Source of the DNA: JAQIBY01 sp046546095
GTDB lineage: Bacteria; Bacteroidota; Bacteroidia; Bacteroidales; ML635J-15
Assembly (NCBI GenBank): GCA_046546095.1
Contig: JBKGYK010000017.1
Location: 1 to 45,203 of the forward strand
DNA: 45,203 bases
Reading direction: 5' to 3'
The stretch's first letter is position 1. Each line of letters begins with the position of its first letter. The notes under the pieces are model-generated. The model saw nothing but the letters and a program-made list of their open reading frames with translations. It had not been told where the DNA came from and searched no databases. Shown piece after piece: positions 24,787 to 34,029 of this stretch. Made by a program: the position numbers and the translations under genes.

Positions 24787-25713
24787 ATGAATTTTTCTGA
24801 ATTAGTAAGAAGTAAAAAGTACCAAAAGGTAATGGGCTTTATCTACGGGTGGGGTGCAGCTATTGTTCTACTCGGTGCATTGTTTAAAATCGAACACTAT
24901 CCAGGTGCCAGTGTAATGCTTATCATTGGTTTGACAACTGAAGCTTTGATTTTCTTCCTTTCAGCTTTCGAACCACCACATGAAGAGTATGACTGGAGTA
25001 TCGTCTATCCGGAACTTGCAGGTATTGATGAAGCCATTGATGCAGATGATAAAAAATCAGCTGTACAATCCAAGAAAACTGCTCTTGAACGCTTTGATGC
25101 TATGATCGAAAGTGCAGAAATTTCGCCTGAACTCTTTGAGAAACTGGGAGACGGACTGCGCAAAATGAGCTCAACCGCTGAAAAACTTCAGGATGTTTCA
25201 GATGCTACTGCCGCAACAAATAACTATGTTGCCAACTTTGAAAAAGCTTCTGAAAAAGTAAACGAGTTTGCTGATAATTATGGCTCATCAGCACAAAAAC
25301 TTAACCAGTCTGCAGAAAAATTGTCATCAACATACAATGAATCTGCTGATATGGTAGGCGAAAGTGGCAAAGAACTTGCCGAATCTTACCGTAATCTTAC
25401 GGAGTCAATGAATGAAGAATTCAAGAAAACAACCGGCTCTACTAACAGTTATGGTGAGCAACTTGAAAATATGACCAAAAATCTCACTGCCTTGAATGCT
25501 GCTTATGAATTACAGCTTAAAGGTACAAATGAACAACTTGAAAAATCTAAAGAACTGTACGGCGGGCTGAATGAGGTTATGGAAAACCTTGAAAACACCG
25601 TGGATGACACAAAACGTTTCCGCGATGAAGTCTCCAGGCTTGGTTCAAATCTGTCAGCATTGAATACAGTGTATGGTAACATGCTCTCAGCTATGACAGT
25701 GAAGAAAGACTAA
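24787..25713 (+). CDS. porL: Type IX secretion motor protein PorL/GldL
   Basis: 308-residue inner-membrane protein. Two transmembrane helices occupy about 16-34 and 41-61. The second carries Glu52 (GLTTEALIFFLSAFEP), with Glu62 ten residues later, which matches the spacing of the two functionally important glutamates I recall for Flavobacterium GldL (E49 and E59). The rest is cytoplasmic coiled coil (about 100-300) rich in Ala, Glu, Lys and Asn. With PorM it forms the proton-driven rotary motor that powers secretion. The last residues, MKTVKKD-like SAMTVKKD, end 32 bp before porM. Confidence 0.95.
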   Translation: MNFSELVRSKKYQKVMGFIYGWGAAIVLLGALFKIEHYPGASVMLIIGLTTEALIFFLSAFEPPHEEYDWSIVYPELAGIDEAIDADDKKSAVQSKKTALERFDAMIESAEISPELFEKLGDGLRKMSSTAEKLQDVSDATAATNNYVANFEKASEKVNEFADNYGSSAQKLNQSAEKLSSTYNESADMVGESGKELAESYRNLTESMNEEFKKTTGSTNSYGEQLENMTKNLTALNAAYELQLKGTNEQLEKSKELYGGLNEVMENLENTVDDTKRFRDEVSRLGSNLSALNTVYGNMLSAMTVKKD

Positions 25714-25745
25714 TTTTTTAAGTTGTAATTTGAAAATATGTAATT

Positions 25746-27377
25746 ATGGGAACCGCAAATTGTCCAGAAACCCCGAGACAAAAGATGATTGGTATGATGT
25801 ACCTCTTCTATACCGCATTGCTCGCACTCAATGTGTCAGGAGAGATTGTCAATGCTTTTGTACTCGTTAATGATAGCCTTGCGCAGACTACAGAAAACTT
25901 TCATGATAAAACCTCCACTCTCTACGGAAAGCTGGAAGGACTCAAGGAAGTTCAGCCCGAAAAATATCAGGTTGTGTATAACAAGGCTATGGAGATTAGA
26001 GAAAATAGCAATGAATTGGTTAATAATATTGAAAGACTGAAAAGAGAACTCATCATTAAATCTGATGGTGAATATAAGTCTGTTGAACACATTAAAAAGA
26101 AAGATGATGTAAATGCTGCTCCTGAAATCATGCTCAGTGATGGCGGACCTCAGAAAGGTGACAGCCTGAAAATGTGGGTGAATCAGTACAGAGAACTGCT
26201 TCTGAAACATGTCGATGATACTTCTTCTTCTTTGTATAGCAGCATTACCTCCAGTTTGTCAACAGAAGATGATTTTTCCAATCCTGAGGAAAAAAGAACA
26301 TGGGAACAGAAATTGTTCCTTGCGATGCCTCTGGTCGGATCAGTCGCTATGATGACAAAACTCCAGTCTGACGTGCGTAATACCGAAGCCGATATGGTTG
26401 AACGACTCATCGTCGGTGTAGATGAACTTGATATTACCATAAATGATGTTGACGCAATTGTAAATGCGGAAAGCTCATACGTGGTCAAAGGCGGTGATTA
26501 TCATGCCGAAGTTTTTATTGCTGCCAGAGATACCAGTATGAAGCCAACGGTTTATTATAGCACGAACTATCCGTATTATGACACAATTGACGCTGAAAGC
26601 AAGGAATACGAAATGCGCGGAGAGATGGGCGTGGATTATGACACCATGCCTATTGAAGAAGGAAAAGGTATATACAACCTGGAAAATATTCAGAATGTTG
26701 GTACCAAATCTTTTGGTGGATTCATTGAATGGAACTCAAAAACCGGCGTGATCAAATTGCCCTTCGAGTCTGAATATCTGGTTGGAGAAACCGGTTTCGC
26801 CATTTCACCTTCAGGCCTGAATGTGTTTTACAGAGGTATTGATAATCCTGTGGAAGTATCCGTGGCAGGTTATCCCAAAGAAAAAGTTACGGCTTTTATG
26901 TCCGGTGGTGGAAGACTTGTCCCCAGAGGAGATGCTTACGTAGCACGTATTACCAGTTCTACAGCAAGAGAGGTCAGCATTTCAGTTTCGGTTGAAACTG
27001 ATGATGGTGGCAAACAAACCCTCGGAACCAAAAAGTTCAGGGTGTTGAATGTTCCTACACCACTTGCTAAACTTAACGGAACGCAAAATGAAGGCCCTGT
27101 TTATAAAGACGACCTTATGACAGGCATACTGATGGCTGACCTGGGTTCACAGTTTTTCCCATTCAAAGTGCGTTTTGATGTTGTTAGCTTTAGCTTTGCA
27201 TACAAAGTACGTGGACAGAAAGCCAGAATTCAGGTAAATGGAAACCGCTTGAATGCAGAAGCCAAACAAGCACTGCAGGCCCTGGGTCGTGGTACCCAGA
27301 TTAACTTTGAATCAATAAAAGTGAAAGGACCATCAGGCGTACGCCAAACAGCTCCGATAACTTTAGAACTCAAATAA
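25746..27377 (+). CDS. porM: Type IX secretion motor protein PorM/GldM
   Basis: 543 residues. A short cytoplasmic N terminus with basic residues (Arg11, Lys13) precedes a single membrane helix (about 14-36, KMIGMMYLFYTALLALNVS). The large periplasmic part has a helical D1 region (about 40-230) and several beta-rich domains, starting at YVVKGGDYHAEVFIAARDTS and including KEKVTAFMSGGGRLVP. The family forms an elongated dimer that transmits motor rotation from PorL to the PorK/N ring. No break or truncation was seen. Its stop is followed by porN after one base. Confidence 0.95.
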   Translation: MGTANCPETPRQKMIGMMYLFYTALLALNVSGEIVNAFVLVNDSLAQTTENFHDKTSTLYGKLEGLKEVQPEKYQVVYNKAMEIRENSNELVNNIERLKRELIIKSDGEYKSVEHIKKKDDVNAAPEIMLSDGGPQKGDSLKMWVNQYRELLLKHVDDTSSSLYSSITSSLSTEDDFSNPEEKRTWEQKLFLAMPLVGSVAMMTKLQSDVRNTEADMVERLIVGVDELDITINDVDAIVNAESSYVVKGGDYHAEVFIAARDTSMKPTVYYSTNYPYYDTIDAESKEYEMRGEMGVDYDTMPIEEGKGIYNLENIQNVGTKSFGGFIEWNSKTGVIKLPFESEYLVGETGFAISPSGLNVFYRGIDNPVEVSVAGYPKEKVTAFMSGGGRLVPRGDAYVARITSSTAREVSISVSVETDDGGKQTLGTKKFRVLNVPTPLAKLNGTQNEGPVYKDDLMTGILMADLGSQFFPFKVRFDVVSFSFAYKVRGQKARIQVNGNRLNAEAKQALQALGRGTQINFESIKVKGPSGVRQTAPITLELK

Positions 27378-27378
27378 T

Positions 27379-28287
27379 ATGAAACGACAAAGCATTTTTC
27401 TCCTTATCGCATTACTCTTAGCATCCGGCCTCGGCCTGAATGTTAATGCACAGGAAACTGATATACTCGATGGAGCTTTCGTCAGGGAACATGTTCCCAA
27501 GCGCGAACCTGTCCCTTATCAGCATGTCCGGGAAGCAGATGCGATGTATTCAAAAAAGATTCTGCGCAAAATTGATCTTGATGAAAAAATCAATCATGTC
27601 CTCTATTTTCCACTGCAGCCCATGGATTACCCTGCTGGCAAACAGCCTGACAGACAACGCGTGAATCTTACTTATTTGATGTATGATATTGGTGCACTGA
27701 GCCCTTCTGAAAATCAGAGAAAACCAATATTTACCTTTGACCCCAATGATTTTACGAATTGGTACAAGAAACCTATTCCACTGGATGATACTACAGCAAG
27801 GAAAGAAGTCCTTACCTATTCTGAAGAGGCGCAAATAAGGGATACCATTACAGGAGAATTGATCAATGTCACAAGACAGAGAACAATCAACAAAAGGGAT
27901 GTTAAATCCGTGATACTGTGGGAAGAATGGTTCTTTGACAAACAACGGTCTGTGATGGACGTGAGAATTATTGCCATGGCTCCGGTAGCTACGTATACCA
28001 ACCTCCGTGGTGAAAATTTTACGAGAAGATTGTTCTGGATATATTTCCCGCATTATAGAGATCTTTTTGCCAAATATGAAGTATTTAATAACTTCAACGA
28101 TTCAGAACGCAGAACTTTTGATGATATTTTCTTTAAAAGAAGATTCGAATCATATGTCATTCTGGAAAGCAACGTCTATGACAACAGATTTATCCGGGAC
28201 TATCTTCTGGGTGTTGATGCAATGCTTGAAGGAAAACGTATTGAAGAAGAACTCTTCAAGTACGAACACGATTTGTGGGAATATTAA
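27379..28287 (+). CDS. porN: Type IX secretion ring protein PorN/GldN
   Basis: 302 residues with a signal peptide (about 1-24, LNVNAQ). The mature protein contains FVREHVPKREPVPYQHVREADAMYSKKILRKIDL, split here as REHVPKREPVPYQHVREAD followed by the Lys/Arg-rich helix, which is the GldN signature, and later WEEWFFDKQRSVMDVRI and LFWIYFPHYRDLFAKYE. It is periplasmic and forms the ring with PorK. Last gene of the operon, followed by a strong terminator. Confidence 0.94.
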   Translation: MKRQSIFLLIALLLASGLGLNVNAQETDILDGAFVREHVPKREPVPYQHVREADAMYSKKILRKIDLDEKINHVLYFPLQPMDYPAGKQPDRQRVNLTYLMYDIGALSPSENQRKPIFTFDPNDFTNWYKKPIPLDDTTARKEVLTYSEEAQIRDTITGELINVTRQRTINKRDVKSVILWEEWFFDKQRSVMDVRIIAMAPVATYTNLRGENFTRRLFWIYFPHYRDLFAKYEVFNNFNDSERRTFDDIFFKRRFESYVILESNVYDNRFIRDYLLGVDAMLEGKRIEEELFKYEHDLWEY

Positions 28288-28307
28288 TGTTTTGTCGCAT
28301 ATGAAAT

Positions 28308-28342
28308 AAAAAAAACCGTACATGTGAATGTGCGGTTTTTTT
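28308..28342. terminator. Bidirectional intrinsic terminator between porN and manC
   Basis: ACCGTACAT (28315-28323) pairs with ATGTGCGGT (28328-28336), with one T-G wobble and a 4-nt loop. The stem is flanked by an A-run before and a T-run after, so it works on both strands and serves the two converging genes. Confidence 0.85.
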
Positions 28343-28363
28343 GATGATGAAAATTCAGAATAT

Positions 28364-29452
28364 TCAGGCTTTATCCTCACCATAGCGCCGTTTTATCTCA
28401 GCAACAATTTCCTTAATTTCCTGCTCGTCTTCAAAGCGGTTAATCAGGAGGGCATCGCCTGAGTCAACAATGATATAATTCTCCATATTGTTGATCACTG
28501 CCAGCTTGTCTGCCCGGGTATGGATCAGACAACCGTGGGTATTGTTGGTAATGATATGCTTGCTCCCTGTGATGACATTTTGTGTTTTATCTTTGTTGCT
28601 GTTCTCGTACAGGCTCTTCCATGTTCCAAGGTCAGACCAGCCGAAATCGGCACAGAGAGTATACACATTTTTGGCCTTTTCCATGACACCATAATCAATC
28701 GATATGTTTTTGCACTCCGTGTAAACCTCGTTGATAAAATCAGATTCATCTTCTGTCCCAAAAATATCTTTCCCTTCAGTAAAAAGATTGTGTATCTCCG
28801 GAAGATGCTCTTTCATTGCCTTATTGATGCTGGATAACGACCAGATAAATATACCGGCATTCCAGAGAAATTCTCCACTCTCAACAAAAAATTCCGCAAG
28901 TTCCTGATTTGGTTTCTCCGTAAACGTTTTGACAATAGTAAAACGATCATCGGATTTTGATTTTTTATGTAACTGTATGTAGCCGTATCCTGTATCCGGA
29001 CGGGTGGGTTTTATGCCAATGGTAAGCAGCACATTTCTGTTACTGACAAAATCCAGACCTTCGCTGATGTTTTTTGTGAAAGCTTTTTCATCGATAATTA
29101 GATGGTCTGCAGGGGTAACCACAACATTGGCCCGTGGTGTACGGGATTGAATTACATGATTGGCATAACTGATACATGGTGCTGTGTTTCTGCGCATTGG
29201 CTCAGTCAGAATGTTTTCTTCCGGAAGACCCGGAAGTTGCTTTATCACAAGGTCTTTGTACTGCTGGCTGGTTACAATAATTATGTTCTCCTGTGGTATC
29301 AGATCTCTGAATCTGTCAAAGGTTAGCTGTAGTAAACTTTTGCCAACACCAAGGATATCAATGAACTGTTTGGGAACTTTACTTGTGCTCACAGGCCAGA
29401 AACGGCTCCCGATGCCTCCGGCCATTATTACACAATAATTCATGTTTTTCAT
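28364..29452 (-). CDS. manC: Mannose-1-phosphate guanylyltransferase
   Basis: About 362 residues. It makes GDP-mannose for polysaccharide and LPS synthesis. The nucleotidyltransferase signature MNYCVIMAGGIGSRFWPVS continues into KVPKQF, with TPADHLI, GYGYIQL, FTEKPN, WNAGIFIWS and FGWSDLGTW further on. The open frame extends upstream to 29611, but those 53 residues are not part of the family and contain poorly coding AT-rich sequence. The ATG at 29452 is chosen; the ATG at 29443 is equally possible. No phosphomannose isomerase domain is fused. Confidence 0.92.
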   Translation of the reverse strand: MKNMNYCVIMAGGIGSRFWPVSTSKVPKQFIDILGVGKSLLQLTFDRFRDLIPQENIIIVTSQQYKDLVIKQLPGLPEENILTEPMRRNTAPCISYANHVIQSRTPRANVVVTPADHLIIDEKAFTKNISEGLDFVSNRNVLLTIGIKPTRPDTGYGYIQLHKKSKSDDRFTIVKTFTEKPNQELAEFFVESGEFLWNAGIFIWSLSSINKAMKEHLPEIHNLFTEGKDIFGTEDESDFINEVYTECKNISIDYGVMEKAKNVYTLCADFGWSDLGTWKSLYENSNKDKTQNVITGSKHIITNNTHGCLIHTRADKLAVINNMENYIIVDSGDALLINRFEDEQEIKEIVAEIKRRYGEDKA

Positions 29453-29643
29453 ATACAGTAGAATTAAATGCTTAAAATAATAAAAAATATTCCAGCTCGT
29501 GAAACCTGAAGCGTACAAAATGCCTGAATCATAAAAAATATGATGTAGAACATGTGCCGGTGCCTGTGTGGCCACTTTGTTGCTTTTATGTTTCAATTTT
29601 ATTACTGACAAGAAAACAAATATTATTTATTTACAGCTTTTGT

Positions 29644-29651
29644 TAACTTTG
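29644..29651 (+). promoter_or_regulatory. -7 element directly before mlaE
   Basis: TAACTTTG matches TAnnTTTG and ends only 5 bp before the mlaE ATG, so the transcript would begin at or next to the start codon. Confidence 0.5.
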
Positions 29652-29656
29652 TACGT

Positions 29657-30397
29657 ATGAAGCTGTTTTATCATTTCGGACGCTATATGGCTTTGATGCG
29701 GAAGGTGTTCGCCCGGCCGGAAAAAGCCTCTATGTACAGACGACAGAGCTTCAGGGAATTGCTGTATATTGGCCTTGACTCCCTGGGAATTGTTGCCATC
29801 GTATCTGTTTTTATGGGTGCGGTGCTTACCCTGCAGGTGGGAATTAACTTTGTACATCCGCTGATTCCCAATTATCTTGTCGGCCTTACTGTTCGGGATA
29901 CCATGATTCTTGAGTTTTCTTCCACAATCATTTGTTTGATTCTTGCCGGAAAAGTGGGTTCAAATATTGCATCTGAAATTGGTACAATGCAGATTACCGA
30001 ACAGGTTGATGCGCTGGAAATTATGGGTGTGAATTCAGCCTCCTATCTTATCTTACCCAAACTCATTGGGGCACTCTTGTTCTTCCCTCTTCTTACCATG
30101 GTTTCAAATATCCTGGGTATTGCCGGTGGACTGGGTGTGGCTCTGTTGACCGGGGTAGTTTCCATGCATGATTATATTGATGGTTTGCATTTATTCTTTC
30201 AACCATATTATATTCTTTATTCTCTTGTGAAGATGCTGTTCTATGCTTTTATCATCACCACCGTTTCGGCATATTACGGTTATTTTACTTCCGGGGGAGC
30301 GCTGGAAGTAGGTAAAAGCAGTACCAAAGCTGTTGTGACAAGTATCGTGCTTGTATTGATATTTAACCTGATTATAACCCAACTGATGCTCATATGA
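29657..30397 (+). CDS. mlaE: ABC transporter permease MlaE
   Basis: 246-residue inner-membrane permease with about five to six transmembrane helices. The MlaE/YrbE signature is in GKVGSNIASEIGTMQITEQVDALEIMGV (split around the TEQVDAL core), with LVGLTVRDTMILEFSSTIICLILAG before it. Together with MlaF and an MCE-domain MlaD it moves phospholipids between inner and outer membrane, keeping outer-membrane asymmetry. No MlaD gene is adjacent here; in Bacteroidota it is often encoded elsewhere. The stop overlaps mlaF in an ATGA junction. Confidence 0.94.
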   Translation: MKLFYHFGRYMALMRKVFARPEKASMYRRQSFRELLYIGLDSLGIVAIVSVFMGAVLTLQVGINFVHPLIPNYLVGLTVRDTMILEFSSTIICLILAGKVGSNIASEIGTMQITEQVDALEIMGVNSASYLILPKLIGALLFFPLLTMVSNILGIAGGLGVALLTGVVSMHDYIDGLHLFFQPYYILYSLVKMLFYAFIITTVSAYYGYFTSGGALEVGKSSTKAVVTSIVLVLIFNLIITQLMLI

Positions 30398-31143
30398 TAA
30401 AAGCTGAAAACGTACATAAGGCGTTTCCCGGCAATCGGGTTCTGAAAGGTGTCTCCGGAGAATTTCATGCAGGAAAAACAAACCTTATCATTGGGCAGAG
30501 TGGCTCCGGTAAAACTGTATTTCTGAAATCCATTGTCGGCTTAATGGAAGTAGATAAAGGCAGTATTTTTTATGACGACGTGGATATTGTTGCCGCAGGT
30601 TCCAGGCAAAGACAAAGAATCAGACGAAATATCGGAATGGTCTTCCAGGGTGGTGCATTGTTCACTTCAGAGTCCATTGAGGATAATGTCCGCTTCCCGC
30701 TTGATATGCTGACTAAACAAAGCAAAAAAGAAAAAAATAAGCGTGTGGATGAGTGTCTCGATAGGGTAGGAGTCGCTGGTGCCCATGAAGCATTCCCTTC
30801 AGAAATTTCCGGTGGAATGCAGAAACGTGTCGCCATAGCAAGAGCAATCGTGACCAATCCAAAATACCTGCTTTGTGATGAACCCAACTCCGGATTGGAT
30901 CCACGTACAGCCATCAGAATCGATGAACTGATCGCTGAAATTACTAAGGAATACCAGATGACAACCATCATTAATACACATGATATGAATTCGGTGATGC
31001 AAATCGGTGAAAACATCATCTTTTTGTATGAAGGAGAAAAATGGTGGGAAGGAAACAAGCATGAAATATTCGATTCCCGCAATAAGGAATTCAATGAGTT
31101 CGTTTTTGCATCAGAAATGACTAAAAAACTTATCAATCAATGA
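30394..31143 (+). CDS. mlaF: ABC transporter ATP-binding protein MlaF
   Basis: 249 residues. Walker A is GQSGSGKT (about 33-40), the signature is ISGGMQKRVAIARAI, and Walker B is YLLCDEPNSGLDP, with the H-loop His in IINTHDMNSVMQIG. The SGGM-QKR variant and the NSGLDP Walker B are typical of the MlaF (Ttg2A) family. It powers the MlaE permease. Both ends overlap neighbouring genes by 4 bp. Confidence 0.95.
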   Translation: MIKAENVHKAFPGNRVLKGVSGEFHAGKTNLIIGQSGSGKTVFLKSIVGLMEVDKGSIFYDDVDIVAAGSRQRQRIRRNIGMVFQGGALFTSESIEDNVRFPLDMLTKQSKKEKNKRVDECLDRVGVAGAHEAFPSEISGGMQKRVAIARAIVTNPKYLLCDEPNSGLDPRTAIRIDELIAEITKEYQMTTIINTHDMNSVMQIGENIIFLYEGEKWWEGNKHEIFDSRNKEFNEFVFASEMTKKLINQ

Positions 31144-31508
31144 ATAAATACCTGCAAATCATTACACTGTTTACCATCTTCCTGATGTCAATGGTTTCCT
31201 GTCACAATAATAAAGAAATGATTGACAAGCCGGATGACTTGATCCATCAGGATACCCTGGTAAAAATCCTTGTTGATGTTCACAAAGTTGATGCTGCCGT
31301 GATCAGCAGTGTGATTGACAAGGACATGGCAAAAGAAGAATTGTATTACTCTGTCTTTCAAAAATACGATGTTGATGAAGATCAGTTCAATAGAACAATC
31401 AGATATTATACGGTCAACGATATTGAGGAATTGCAGAAATTATATGATAATGTTTTGGCCGATCTTGGCGAAGAAAAAGCAGAGTTAACACAAAAACTAC
31501 AGGAATAA
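31140..31508 (+). CDS. DUF4296 family lipoprotein
   Basis: 122 residues. Lipoprotein signal ending MVSC (Cys21), then KPDDLIHQDTLVKILVDVH, AKEELYYSVFQKYDVDEDQFNRTIRYY and a helical tail. This fits the small all-helical DUF4296 family of Bacteroidota, which has no known function. It overlaps mlaF by 4 bp and touches the next gene, so a link to envelope lipid transport is possible but is inference from position only. Confidence 0.85.
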   Translation: MNKYLQIITLFTIFLMSMVSCHNNKEMIDKPDDLIHQDTLVKILVDVHKVDAAVISSVIDKDMAKEELYYSVFQKYDVDEDQFNRTIRYYTVNDIEELQKLYDNVLADLGEEKAELTQKLQE

Positions 31509-32093
31509 GTGGCATTTCCCCTTGATTATAAAACCAGCTTTACATCCTTTGAGTACCCGGATTTCCGTTTCTCTCAATCAGATTTCATCCGTTTGAAAAG
31601 ACAGATCGGTAGAAAATATGCATTATCCGGAGATCAAAGAACAAGTTTCAGCTTTAGCTTTGATCGGGTTTTTGGATTCCTGAGTTTTGGAGTTACTATT
31701 TCCTTTGAAAAGAAAAAACTTTTTTACCGGATTGACATGGTCCCTGCACTTATTCTTGTTTTGGGAATTGTATTTATCTCCATGTTTATCACCAACAGCA
31801 CCATTATTAACAGCCTGATCATCGGAGCTGTAGCTCTTGTTGTGGTTTATGCTTTTAACCTGCTTATTGTCAATGGCATGGTCAGGCGCTTGATCGAGGC
31901 ATATGTAAAAAAAGAAGTGGAAAGACTGGAAAAGGAAGCACAGAATCCTGTATGTATCAATTGTGGAGCTGAAATGAAACCTGGAGCTAAAGTCTGTTCT
32001 CGTTGTGGCTATCCGGATAATACGGAAAAATCTCAGGCCGGGGATTCGGGCCTGAACATTACCTACTCCTACAAAGAAAAGGATAAACAATGA
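31509..32093 (+). CDS. Membrane protein with C-terminal zinc ribbon, function unknown
   Basis: 194 residues starting at GTG immediately after the upstream stop; the next in-frame Met would cut into the conserved-looking N-terminal domain. Residues 1-75 are a soluble beta-rich part with several Phe. Two transmembrane helices (about 77-97 and 99-120) follow, then a short charged helix, then a CxxC-x10-CxxC zinc ribbon (CINCGAEMKPGAKVCSRCG, about 155-173) and a polar tail. The topology suggests the zinc ribbon is cytoplasmic. I do not recognise the family. Confidence 0.7.
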   Translation: MAFPLDYKTSFTSFEYPDFRFSQSDFIRLKRQIGRKYALSGDQRTSFSFSFDRVFGFLSFGVTISFEKKKLFYRIDMVPALILVLGIVFISMFITNSTIINSLIIGAVALVVVYAFNLLIVNGMVRRLIEAYVKKEVERLEKEAQNPVCINCGAEMKPGAKVCSRCGYPDNTEKSQAGDSGLNITYSYKEKDKQ

Positions 32094-33262
32094 GGAAGAT
32101 TGCAGCAAGTCTGGCTTTTGACGGATATCAATGGATTGAAAATCCGGTTTATACCCTGGACGGCAAGGGAGAAATTCTGGAACAGTCTGTATTTAAGCCA
32201 CAGAGAGCAGAACCGGCAGGCACAGAGTTTTACAACGGGATACTTACCCCGGGGTTTATCAACGCACATACCCACCTTTTACTCTCTTTTTCAGGACAAA
32301 CATACAACAGTCAAAATGGAATGGCTGATTTTATCAGAAATGTCAGGAGCATAAGACAAAAATCTGACACACCGGAGCTATGGCAAATTCAAATGCAAAT
32401 CCGAAAGGCTGTGCAAAAAGGAACCCGGGCTTTTGTGGATACCACAAACACGGATTCTCCCCTTTTGCGCCCTGAAAACCAGCACATCAGATCGCTGGTG
32501 TTTTTTGAGTTTATGATGCTGAGCGAAGAAAAAATCGTGGATCAGGAAAACTTGTACGCAAAAATAAAAGCCAATGATACAAAACACAGGGTTTTGCCGG
32601 CCCTGCATTCACCATATGCAATAAGCATTGACAATATTGAAAAACTACAGTCAATATTCGCCATGCCTCTGTCTCTGAGCAGTGTTCATTTTAAAGAAAG
32701 TGTTGAAGAAACGGAACTATATCAAGGATTCGGAGATTTGCTGGCATTGTACCGCTCAATTGACAATGCCTATCATCCAAAAGCCGGTATCAGGGAAGTT
32801 TCCGGCACCTTGTTCAATCTAATGTCTGAGATAAAAACATTGCTTCTGGTTCACAATACTTTGCTTGAAACTTCGGATCTGAAAGAAATCAGGGCATGGG
32901 CTGAAAAAAATCAGCAAAGGCCGGCCTTTGTTTTGTGTCCCCGCTCCAATGACAATATTTCAGGATTGCAGCCACCATGGGAATTACTTAGAAATTCGGG
33001 ATTTCCACTCATGCTCGGCACAGATAGTTTGCTCTCCGCCTCATCATTGTCTATCTTTGACGAACTCTTGTTTGTGCACCGGCTTCAGCCGGACATTCCA
33101 TTGAGCGAGCTGTTGAAATGGATCAGCAGCGTGCCTGCCAAAACGCTTGGCTGGAATGATCTTGGCAGTCTGGAGCCCGGAAAAACACCGGGAATCAATT
33201 TGATTGAGGGCGGAAATAAAAATTATTTTCCACCTGAAACGAAAATTAAAGCATTGATCTGA
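32090..33262 (+). CDS. Metal-dependent amidohydrolase, possibly aminofutalosine deaminase-like
   Basis: 390-residue cytoplasmic amidohydrolase of the chlorohydrolase/deaminase group. Metal ligands: His60 and His62 in GFINAHTHLLLS, a His in ALHSPYAIS (about 170), a later His in LLLVHNTLL, and the Asp in MLGTDSLLS. The C terminus has the SLEPGKTPGINLI motif typical of this family (usually GxLexGkxADl). Enzymes of this set deaminate purine-like or triazine substrates. The Bacteroidota form is often labelled aminofutalosine deaminase (menaquinone), but no other menaquinone gene is nearby, so the substrate stays open. It overlaps the genes on both sides. Confidence 0.8.
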   Translation: MRKIAASLAFDGYQWIENPVYTLDGKGEILEQSVFKPQRAEPAGTEFYNGILTPGFINAHTHLLLSFSGQTYNSQNGMADFIRNVRSIRQKSDTPELWQIQMQIRKAVQKGTRAFVDTTNTDSPLLRPENQHIRSLVFFEFMMLSEEKIVDQENLYAKIKANDTKHRVLPALHSPYAISIDNIEKLQSIFAMPLSLSSVHFKESVEETELYQGFGDLLALYRSIDNAYHPKAGIREVSGTLFNLMSEIKTLLLVHNTLLETSDLKEIRAWAEKNQQRPAFVLCPRSNDNISGLQPPWELLRNSGFPLMLGTDSLLSASSLSIFDELLFVHRLQPDIPLSELLKWISSVPAKTLGWNDLGSLEPGKTPGINLIEGGNKNYFPPETKIKALI

Positions 33263-34029
33263 TGGCAACATTTTTATTCGATAATATTGTTTTTGGTCCG
33301 GTAAAATCGCGCCGGCTTGGAAATTCGCTCGGGATAAATCTCCTGCCACTCAATAAAAAAGTATGCAATTTTAATTGTGTGTATTGTGAGTGCGGATGGA
33401 CATTTTCAGGAACGGAAAAACTGCCCGCTGCAGAATATATCATCCAGAGTATGGAAAATAAATTCCGGGAATTGTCAGAGGGACATGTTCCTGTTGATGT
33501 CATTACTTTTGCCGGCAATGGTGAGCCCACAATGCATCCGCAATTCAGCCGTATCATCAGTGAGGTTCTGAAACTACGGGAAAGATATTTTCCCGGTGCA
33601 AAAATTGCTGTCCTTACCAATGCTACCCTCCTGCACAAGGAAAGTGTGAGAATGGCCCTGCAGAAAATTGACATGGCTCTGTTAAAACTTGATTCCGCGT
33701 TTGAAAAATCTGTTCGTACCATAAATCAACCACAGGGACATTTCAATTTTCCGACCTATCTGGAAAATATCCGCAATTTTCCTGGAAAAAAAATTATCCA
33801 GACCATGTTTATTCGTTATGAGAAGGATGGGAAGATAGTTGACAATACCAGTGAGATTGAAATTGCTGCCTGGCTTGATGAACTTGATAAAATCCGGCCG
33901 GATCTGGTAATGATTTATTCCATTGCAAGGGATACACCTGATAAAGCTGTGAGACAGATTGGGTTGGAGAAACTTAAAGCCATTGCCAGGCAGGTGGAAG
34001 CCCGTGGCTACAAAAGCGAAGTATCCTGA
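33262..34029 (+). CDS. Radical SAM enzyme (COG0731-like), function unknown
   Basis: 255 residues. The cluster motif is Cys35-x3-Cys39-x2-Cys42 in KVCNFNCVYCECG, with an extra Cys44. The N terminus FGPVKSRRLGNSLGINLLP is typical of the small radical SAM group related to TYW1/COG0731. FAGNGEPTMHP is the SAM-binding GGEP-like motif. There is no extra C-terminal domain that would bind additional clusters, so a maturation or RNA-modification role cannot be read from sequence. It overlaps the amidohydrolase and glycosyltransferase genes by one base each (TGATG junctions). Confidence 0.82.
   Translation: MATFLFDNIVFGPVKSRRLGNSLGINLLPLNKKVCNFNCVYCECGWTFSGTEKLPAAEYIIQSMENKFRELSEGHVPVDVITFAGNGEPTMHPQFSRIISEVLKLRERYFPGAKIAVLTNATLLHKESVRMALQKIDMALLKLDSAFEKSVRTINQPQGHFNFPTYLENIRNFPGKKIIQTMFIRYEKDGKIVDNTSEIEIAAWLDELDKIRPDLVMIYSIARDTPDKAVRQIGLEKLKAIARQVEARGYKSEVS

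Noticed and set aside
29453..29611. N-terminal extension of manC
   Set aside because: The 53 extra residues have no family similarity and the DNA is AT-rich and non-coding in character.
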